Shown here: one piece after another, positions 57,520 to 64,000 of the stretch
Layout of the letters: the number at the start of each line of letters is the position of its first letter
Numbering within the stretch: position 1 is the stretch's first letter
Origin: Cephalopachus bancanus
Lineage: Eukaryota > Chordata > Mammalia > Primates > Tarsiidae
Assembly: GCA_027257055.1 (NCBI GenBank)
Contig: JAPVLO010000003.1
Location: 12,093,501-12,157,500, forward strand
Direction of reading: 5' to 3'
DNA: 64,000 bases
Made by a program: the position numbers and the translations under genes
The notes under the pieces: generated by a model
Seen by the model: the letters and a program-made list of their open reading frames with translations, nothing else
What the model was told of the DNA's origin: nothing
Databases searched by the model: none

Positions 57520-58885
57520 TGAATTTGGAAAATGCCATGAAGAAAACGACTTAAGCTCTGTAAATCTTTGTTGCTGCTCAATGGATAAACATCTCTACCT
57601 TTTCTTCTCTATCTTCACTCGTTCCTTTAGTGATCTCATAGTGTTTCTTGGTCTTAAATACCATCTATGTTTTAAGATTCTCATCTACCTGGATAGGTGA
57701 TATCAGTGGTCCTCGACCATTTTGGCATCAGGGACTGGTTTCGTGGAAGACAATTTTTCCACGGAAGGACAGGGGGATCATTAGGCATTAGAGTCTCATA
57801 AGGGGTGTGCAAACTAGATCCCTTGTATGTGCAGCTCTCAGTAGGGTTCCCACTCCTTTGAGATTCTAATGCTGCCGCTGGTCTGACAGAAGACGGAACT
57901 CACCTCCTGCTGTGTGACCCAGGTTCCTAACAGGCCATGGATTAATACTGGTCCACAGCCTGGAGGTTGGGACCCCTGTTCTACATACTCACTTGAACAT
58001 CTAGCATGCATCTCACACTTCTCATGTGCAACACTGAACTCCTTATCTTCTCTTTCCAATCTGCTTCACCTATAATTACCCCCATTTCTGTGAATAGCAA
58101 CTTCTTCCAGTTGCTTAGGCTCAAAAGTTTAGAGTCTTTCTTGACGGTCCTCTTCCAACCCCAAATTCAAAGCTTCAGCAGATCTTGGAGGCTCTTCTTA
58201 CCTTCCTAACATATTCTAGAACCCTAGCACTACTTACCGCCTCCAATATCATCACCCCAATCCAAGACACCATTCTTTTGCACCTGAATTCTTTAAGTTT
58301 CCCGATTAGTCTCTGCTTTTGCACATGCTCATGTAGAAACTTCTCAGCAGCTGGTGCCATTCTACAAAAAAAAAAAAAAAGACCCAATTCTGTCACTTCT
58401 CTGTTTGAAACCATTTTAAGACTTTAACATTTAAACAAAGTCAAGTCTAAGTTCTTTCCATAGCTCTCCAGGCCTGCGTGGTCTCTCTGACCAATGTCTG
58501 GCTCCCTTCTCTAGGGTCTCTTTGCTGCCACTGAGCCTGCTGCTTTCTCCTGACCAGGGCTTTATTCTAGTGCATTCCTCTGCTTCCATCTGTCTGCATG
58601 CCTTGCTCTCTTGCCTCCTCCGATATTTGCTTAAGTGTCACCTTCCCAGACCACGCCATTTACAACTGTACCAGTCCCTGCCCTCCTGATCGCTCTTCCC
58701 TGCTTTATTTCTATCTACAGCAGTTTTCATCTTTCAACATTCTATGTGCTATACTTCTAACTAGAATGTTAACTCTGTGAAAAGAGCCATTTTTGTTATT
58801 TTATTCATTGGTGTATTCCTCTGTAATGGCCCTGGCCCCTAGTAGGCACTTAGTAAATATTTGCTGAATGAATGAATAAACGAAT
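57520..58885 (+). mobile_element. L2 LINE 3' portion, split by a MER1
   Basis: 'GTCTTAAATACCATCTATGT' (57650) lies before the MER1, and 'CACTTGAACATCTAGCATGC', 'GTGCAACACTGAACTCCTTA' after it, which is the right L2 order. It then runs to 'CACTTAGTAAATATTTGCTG' and 'AATGAATGAATAAACG' at its 3' end. One A15 run lies at 58366-58380. Confidence 0.78.
57704..57978 (+). mobile_element. MER1 (non-autonomous hAT)
   Basis: Left end CAGTGGTCCTCGACCATTTT and right end GGTTGGGACCCCTG, with 'GGTTTCGTGGAAGACAATTT', 'GGCATTAGAGTCTCATAAGG', 'TCTAATGCTGCCGCTGGTCT' inside. The copy is short compared with full MER1, having lost most of the central AT-rich part. It inserted in an L2. Confidence 0.92.
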
Positions 58886-58904
58886 GAGTCAATGAATAGA
58901 ACAT

Positions 58905-59100
58905 TCTACTAAGCATGAAGAACATCAGCTCATAGACTCTTTACAATAACAGTTTTTTTACATTATCTGTATTTTGCAGACTAATAAACAGAAGCTCTGA
59001 GAGATTAAATAATTTGCTTGGGTTTATGCAATGAGTGTATTTATTGTGGGATTCTAATAGGGCCTCATAATTTTCAAATCCACAATCTTTCTAATGTGCT
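58905..59100 (-). mobile_element. MIR SINE
   Basis: 'ATTTTGCAGACTAATAAACA', 'GAAGCTCTGAGAGATTAAAT', 'AATTTGCTTGGGTTTATGCA' are the reversed core. Confidence 0.75.
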
Positions 59101-59120
59101 ACAAAACATGATACCTTTCT

Positions 59121-59440
59121 TTTTTGTTTTTTGTAGGTTTTTTGTTTTGTTTTGTTTTTTGAGTTGGAGTCTCACTCTGTCGCCCAGACTGGAGGGCAGT
59201 GACCGCTCCCGGTCACCGCAGCCTTGACCTGCTGGGCTCTGGCGATCCTTCCGCCTCAGCCTTCCAAGTAGCTGGAATTACAGGTATGCGCTACCATGCT
59301 CGGCTAATTTTTTTGATTTATTGTAGAGATGAGGTCTCGGCAAGTTGCCCAGGTGGGTCTCAAACCCGCGAGCTCAGGCAATCCACTCACCTCAGCCTCC
59401 CAAAGCGTGGGATTACAGGCTGAGCCACCGAGCCCGGCTA
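59121..59440 (-). mobile_element. Alu, lineage-specific subfamily, young copy
   Basis: Full-length, CpG-rich right and left arms, 'GATTTATTGTAGAGATGAGG' at the centre. Perfect ATACCTTTCT duplication at 59111-59120 and 59441-59450. Confidence 0.97.
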
Positions 59441-59524
59441 ATACCTTTCTAAAGGAGGCCAAAGTGTATGCTGACTTTCTTCTTGTACTCTTCTGACCTT
59501 ACCATCATGCATAGTTCCTTGAGG

Positions 59525-59820
59525 TTTTTTCTCTCTTTTTTTGAGTCAGTCTCACTCTGTAGTCCAGGCTGAAGAGGAGGTGCACGCTCACAGCCACCCC
59601 AGCATCAACCTACTGGGCTCAGGCGATCCTTCTGCCTCAGCCTTCCAAGTAGCCGAAACTATAGGTACACACTACCATGTCCGGCCAATTTTTTGATATA
59701 TTGTAGAGACGAGGCTTCACCAATTTGCCCAGACTGGTCTCGAACCTCTGGGCTTAGGCAATCATCTCTCCCTGGCTCCCAAAGTGCTGGGATTACAGCT
59801 TAAACCACCGCACCCTGTCC
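59525..59820 (-). mobile_element. Alu, lineage-specific wording, older copy
   Basis: 'GATATATTGTAGAGACGAGG' at the centre and 'CACCGCACCCTGTCC' at the 5' end. TCCTTGAGG before (59516-59524) and TCCCTGAGG after (59821-59829) are the duplication. It is only 84 bp from the preceding Alu and in the same orientation. Confidence 0.94.
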
Positions 59821-60136
59821 TCCCTGAGGCTCTTGCTCTCTATTGAAATGGTAGGTAGTAGAGAATCCTGTACCCAAGACACATCCTAGAGAGATCTCCT
59901 GTGCATATGCTGAGCCTGGCTCTACTCCCAAATAGAGTCCTCTCCATCCTCTCTCAACTGGAGCACAGGAGTATAGAAATTCAGACTGGGAGAGCTGTCG
60001 TTTCATACAAACATCCCTGCCTGCCGGTAATGAGTTCCTTGGCTTCATATCCCAACTCCCTAAAGCCTCCTCCACAGTCAGGCGGGCTCCTGTCTCTAGC
60101 CTTCTGAAAGTAGTTTTTTTTTCTTCCTTCACACAG

Positions 60137-60345
60137 CTTTCGTCTTCTTTCTTTAGCTTGACGTTGTGTCTGGCCACACAGGCCCTGTCAGCTATTTTTA
60201 CTGACAGCGGCCACCAGCCCATATGGTTCCCATTACCACAAACTGTTACCTTCATTGACACCAGTTTGCAAACGAGTCAACTGCAGACAAGGAGGATGAC
60301 GAGTCCACGCGGCCACTCACGGGCTCCCAGGATCTGCCTTGGCAG
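60137..60345 (+). other. Exon-like stretch with strong splice-site consensus
   Basis: Left: a T/C-rich run of about 20 bases ending CACACAG (acceptor AG at 60135-60136), and a second possible acceptor TTTAG at 60153-60156. Right: GGCAG followed by GTATG (donor GT at 60346-60347). One plus frame is open from 60137 across the donor, with text such as 'FTDSGHQPIWFPLPQTVTF' and 'IDTSLQTSQLQTRRMTSP', and the 189-bp version from the second acceptor keeps the frame. CpG content is higher than around it. No known domain. It could be an exon of an unrecognised transcript or a chance arrangement. Confidence 0.35.
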
Positions 60346-60819
60346 GTATGTTGGTCTTGATGAATGTTCTTTAAAAGAAAATTGGATTAGACAAAATTGT
60401 TGATTAATTACTTAGCTATTTTTGTTTTCTTCTCTTTTTCTTCCATGTTCATTTTAGTAGGTTTTCAAGAGGGTCAAATTTCAAAGGCAGGCTGCTTTTT
60501 TTAGAGAGACAAATTTGGATTTTGTTTCTTTCCATTTTTGGAGCTTGCTCCGTGGTGACACCTCCATGGGACATGATGCCTGTTAACCCAGTGGGGAGTG
60601 ACACACAATAGCACACAGCTGTCAGTGCAGAGTATATGAGTTCATGATGAGATGAAGTGAATTCTGAGTATTCTGTTTCTTCTGGAAAGATGGATTGAGG
60701 CCCTCAGGGCTTTAGTATTATTGATAACACCCCCTGCTGCATGCAAAACTCTTTATAATTCACAAAATACTTTCAAATTCATCATCTTTTTTTTTAATCC
60801 TTCCACCTCAGTCTTCCGA
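60346..60819. other. Unassigned DNA
   Basis: 60797-60820 is a scrap of Alu wording ('CCTTCCACCTCAGTCTTCCG'). Otherwise unrecognised. Confidence 0.4.
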
Positions 60820-61010
60820 GTAAAAATGCATCATATTATTTGAGTCTCACAACATTGCTATGAGATTGAATTGTTCATTTTACTGGTGAGGAAACTGAAG
60901 CTTCGAGAGGGCCAAATGACTTTTCTTAGGCTGCATGGCTAGTAGGAGCTCAAGATGGGATTCCACCTCTTCTCCCCAGATTTCAGGCCAGAGCTCAAGC
61001 CTCAACACCG
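60820..61010 (-). mobile_element. MIR SINE
   Basis: 'CATTTTACTGGTGAGGAAAC', 'TGAAGCTTCGAGAGGGCCAA', 'CATGGCTAGTAGGAGCTCAA' are the reversed core. Confidence 0.78.
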
Positions 61011-61479
61011 TAGCTGCCTCAGTGACTGCAAACAAAACTGGGCAGGGCTTGTTTAAGAACATAAGCTAGTAGCTCACAATGGGGCCTGATGGGGCATGTT
61101 GCATCGAAACTGGAAATTGGCACTGAGGCCTGGGCTCACTGTGGCACTATAAAGCTGCCACTGCATCAGCAGCCTGGCACTGAAACGGACAGGAACAAAG
61201 GGCTTCTTCCTGCAGGGCATAATGTCCTCTCACCAAGGCCCAGAAGCTATTGCAATGCACTGAACATAAAGTTCCAGAACGGTGGGTAGACACAAAGGAG
61301 AGTTTGCGGCTGAGAATGAAACTGGAGTCAAGAGCGAGTCACTCTGAGACTGTCCCAGCCTGGCCTTCTCTGTGCCTTCTTCCCAAGCCTGCCAAGGTCT
61401 TCTCAGTCACTTCTTTCCCGCCCCCTGTTCCAATTCCACTTGTGACCTTTCAGTTCCTCTGACATAGACAACTTTCTTA
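61011..61479. other. Unassigned DNA
   Basis: Moderate GC with plus frames of 66 and 70 codons lacking known domains. Confidence 0.4.
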
Positions 61480-62290
61480 CTTTAAGGTCTCTGGCCATGT
61501 TGTTCTGTCTTCCTGGAACATTCTTCTCCTGTTCTTTGCAAGTCAGATTCTTCTTCCACACAAATGCTTTCATCTTAGAGTCCTTCCTTGGCCACTCCAG
61601 TGGGTTGAATTAAGAGTCCCCCCCCCAAGATACGTCTAAATTCTAACCCCTGAAACCTGTGGAAGTGATCTTGTTTGGAAAGGGAGTCTCTGCGGATGCA
61701 GTTAAGTTCAGAGTCTCAAGGTGAGCTCATCCTGGATTTAGGAGGGCCCTATATTCAACAACAGGTGTCCTTGTAAGAAGAGAGAACTCAGAGACACAGG
61801 GAGAAGAAGATTATGTGAAGATAGGGGCGAAGATTGGAGTGAGCAGCCCAAGCTAAGAAATGCTGACCACCACAGAGCTGGGATAGGCAAGGAAGCGTTC
61901 TCCCCCAGAACCATCAGAAGGATTTTGGATGTCTGGCCTCCAGAACTGTAAGATAATAAATTTCTGCTGTTTTTAAGTCAAAAAGTTTGTCATGATTTAT
62001 TACAGTAGCTTTAGAAAACAAACACAGTCACTTAACCAAAGTAGTACTCTTCACCCTCCCCACATCCAGGTGAACATTTCCTCACTTTTAATTCCATGTT
62101 TGCCTCTGACATGCCAATGGTAGATTTTTAACTATGCTGTCATTTGGGATGACTTGTGTTTTGTCCATATTCCCTCTTGCTGAGGGCAGGCATTGTGCTT
62201 GTCTTTTGTATTTTATGTAGCACCTAGCATATTGCCGAGCACATCGTAGGTGCTCAAAAATACTTATGAACTTAATGAATTCTGACTTTC
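61480..62290 (+). mobile_element. L2 LINE 3' portion, split by an MLT1 LTR
   Basis: 'GTCCTTCCTTGGCCACTCCA' ends at 61599. After the LTR, 'GTCACTTAACCAAAGTAGTA', 'CTTCACCCTCCCCACATCC' and 'GGTGCTCAAAAATACTTATG' continue in L2 order. Confidence 0.7.
61601..62025 (+). mobile_element. MLT1 solo LTR (MaLR)
   Basis: 'TGGGTTGAATTAAGAGTCCC', 'AAATTCTAACCCCTGAAACC', 'GGTGTCCTTGTAAGAAGAGA', 'GGCCTCCAGAACTGTAAGAT', 'AATAAATTTCTGCTG' are the MLT1 landmarks in order. Only the LTR is present, and I found no clean duplication. Confidence 0.88.
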
Positions 62291-62660
62291 CTGACTTTAT
62301 ATCACTCCCTATGTTCCCCCACACTCCTCTCTACACTGTCTCCTGAGTATACTATGTTCCTCGCTTGTTAGTGCTTTTCATACACACAGTTCTCTCTGCC
62401 CAGAATGCTGTAGCCCTCTGTTTACCTGGTGAACGCCAACTCTCCTTCAAGACTCAACGCAAAGCCCTCAGCATTTACTCTTTGTTCCTGCCTCTACTGT
62501 AGCATGTAAAATAGGGGACAGAGTGTCTGCACTTCTCTCACTCTCAGCTAGGCTTAAAGCTCTTCAGGAGGTCAGGATCGACCTTCCTCTGGTCCACAAC
62601 ACAGCACAGGGTCCAGGAATGAATATGCACTTCACATAAGTGTGTCAAATAAGCGAATCT
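62291..62660 (+). mobile_element. L2 LINE 3'-end fragment
   Basis: 'TCTGCCCAGAATGCTGTAGC', 'CAACTCTCCTTCAAGACTCA', 'TAGGCTTAAAGCTCTTCAGG' match the L2 3' end. It follows another L2 fragment closely, either a second copy or the same one rearranged. Confidence 0.6.
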
Positions 62661-63700
62661 TTGCAGAAAATGGCTATTATAGTACATTTTTTAAATGGAC
62701 TTTATTTTTTAGAATATTTTAGAAGTACAGAAAAATTGAGAGGATAGTAGAGTTCCCATATTCCCTTACACCCAGTTATTTCTTTAATTAACAGCTTACA
62801 TTCTTATGGTTCATTTGCGATGATTAATGAACCAATGTTGATATATTATTGGTTACATTGGTATATTATTATTAACTAATGTTCATATTGTATTGAAATT
62901 AATTTTCTTGGTTTTTACCTAATGTTCTCTTTCTGTTCCAGGATTCCATCCGGATTACCACATTACATTGAATCATCATGTCTCTCAAGGTTCCTGCTGG
63001 CTGTGAGAATGTCAGACTTTCCTAGTTTTTGATGACCTTGACAGTTTTCAGGAGTATTGGTGATATAGTTTGGATATGTGTCCCCTCCGAATCTCATGTT
63101 GAAATTTGATCCTCAATGTTGGAGGTGGGGCCCGGTAGGGGGGTTTTTGGGTCATGGAGGCAGTATCCCTGATGAATGACTTGGTGCTTCCTGGAGACTG
63201 TGAACTTAACCTCCTAAGTGAATTCTTGCTCTGTTAGTTTCTGGGAGAGCTGTTTGTCAAAAAGAGGCTGGCATCTCCTTCCTTCTCTTTTACTCCCTCT
63301 CTTGCCATTTGACACACCTGTTCACCTTCCACCGTGATCAAAAACTTCTTGAGGTTCTTACTGGAAGCAGATATCGGTTCCACGCTTCCTGCACAGTCTG
63401 CAGAACCATGAACCAAATAAATCTCTTTTCTTTATAATTATCTAGCCTCAGGTATTCCTTTATAGTGATGCAAAATGGACTAAGACAATTGGTCAGGCAT
63501 TTCGTAGAATGACTGTCTATTGGAATTTAATGTTTTTCCCTTGATTAGACTGGGGTTAGACATGTTTAAGAGAAAAAAACTCACAAACGTAAAGTGCCAT
63601 TCCCATCACATCAAATCAAGATTTCTCCAATGTACAGTCACATTTTTTTCTCTTTCTATACTACAATCTGTAAGGAAATCACTCTGAGCAGCTATAATTA
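62661..63700 (-). mobile_element. L1M LINE 3' region, split by an MST-type LTR
   Basis: 62661-63060 and 63493-63700 join across the LTR: 'TTTTCAGGAGTATTGG' on the left and 'TCAGGCATTTCGTAGAATGA' on the right read continuously, and 'TGATTAGACTGGGGTTAGAC' and 'AAAGTGCCATTCCCATCACA' follow. All are in the reverse of L1M 3' order. Confidence 0.75.
63061..63487 (+). mobile_element. MST-type solo LTR (MaLR)
   Basis: Begins TGATATAGTTTGGATATGTG and ends 'AATGGACTAAGACA'. Landmarks 'TCCTCAATGTTGGAGGTGGG', 'GAACCATGAACCAAATAAAT' and 'CTCAGGTATTCCTTTATAGT' fit the MST/THE1 group of retrovirus-like LTRs. ATTGG flanks it perfectly (63056-63060, 63488-63492). The LTR contains an AATAAA-type signal and no open viral gene. 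Confidence 0.93.
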
Positions 63701-63739
63701 ATTTTTAAGCTATATTAATACTTGACATATTAAGTTGTG

Positions 63740-63900
63740 TTCTAAAAACAATCCACTATTGATTGTCACAAATCTCTAAGTGGAAAACTGAGGGTCAGAG
63801 GGGTTAGGCTATTTTCCCAAGGTCACACAGTTAATAAGTGGAGAATGGAGACAAATTCAGTTAATTCTGACTCCAAAGTCTGACCTTCTCACCATGGTCT
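63740..63900 (-). mobile_element. MIR SINE
   Basis: 'GGAAAACTGAGGGTCAGAGG', 'CCCAAGGTCACACAGTTAAT', 'CTGACTCCAAAGTCTGACC' are the reversed core. Confidence 0.85.
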
Positions 63901-64000
63901 TTTCATATTGTTTCCCTAGAGTACTAATCATCTAAATTTTTAGCATGGACTTTCAAATATCCTGGGTCTTGCTCTGCTAAGGGTGAAGTGGAAAACTGGG

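Noticed and set aside
57194..57700. 168-codon plus-strand open frame
   Set aside because: Antisense to the mariner copy and extends over A and T runs into an L2. It is a by-product of repeat sequence.
59800..60261. 153-codon minus-strand open frame
   Set aside because: Its end lies in an Alu and the peptide matches nothing I know. The plus strand of the same stretch has better exon-like signals.
63061..63487. Active endogenous retrovirus
   Set aside because: Only a solo LTR is present; no internal viral genes were seen here or beside the other LTRs.

Overview
The window reads as non-coding DNA from a primate nuclear genome. It is moderately AT-rich and CpG-poor, dense in interspersed repeats, and has no open reading frame that resembles a cellular protein. 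Dimeric 7SL-derived Alu elements make it a primate. Many of the Alus share wording not typical of human subfamilies: 'GGCTCAGCCTGTAATCCC' in the left arm, 'CTCATCTCTACAATAAA' at the middle, and 'GAGACTCCAACTCAAAA' before the tail. They also lack the insertion typical of lemur and galago Alus. With MaLR LTRs of the MST/MLT1 type also present, my best guess is a haplorhine other than an anthropoid, most likely a tarsier. That is inference from remembered repeat consensus sequences; no database was searched.

Layout. 1-9 kb: an internally deleted mariner copy, ancient L1/L2/MIR relics, a complete hAT-Charlie element with inverted repeats and an 8-bp target duplication, and an AT-rich homeobox-site-like stretch near 7.6 kb. 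9-19 kb: five Alus, an L2 3' region, a short polyadenylated retroviral-LTR-like insertion at 11.4 kb and a near-perfect 17-bp palindrome at 11.77 kb. 19-26 kb: MIR, MER20, an L2 3' end and long GT/GA microsatellites. 26.06-28.95 kb: a decayed Tigger (pogo-like) DNA transposon with both terminal repeats, a broken transposase on the minus strand, and two Alus and a mariner 5' end inside it. 29-45 kb: a GC-rich conserved-looking patch near 30 kb, an Alu with a large GAAA tail, a tailless Alu fragment with target duplications, an MLT2-type LTR, a monomeric Alu, MER5A and a MaLR LTR. 45-57 kb: older relics (MIR, L1M, L2, a CR1/L3-like reverse transcriptase trace) and a second copy of the LTR-tail insertion at 54.7 kb. 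56.9-64 kb: the second copy of the deleted mariner, an L2 with a MER1 inside it, two adjacent Alus, a splice-site-bounded exon-like stretch at 60.1 kb, an L2 split by an MLT1 LTR, and an L1M 3' region split by an MST-type LTR with a perfect 5-bp duplication.

There are no gene partnerships to describe. The biology on show is a stack of mobile-element insertions whose nesting gives relative ages. I did not find a new molecular system. The most unusual items are two short insertions that both start at a GC hairpin and end in a poly(A) tail after an AATAAA-type signal, two mariner copies with the same apparent internal deletion, and an Alu inserted without its tail. Candidate functional sequence is limited to a few unique patches (about 7.6, 11.8, 30.0 and 60.2 kb), all unproven. 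Boundaries of ancient repeats are approximate, often by tens of bases.
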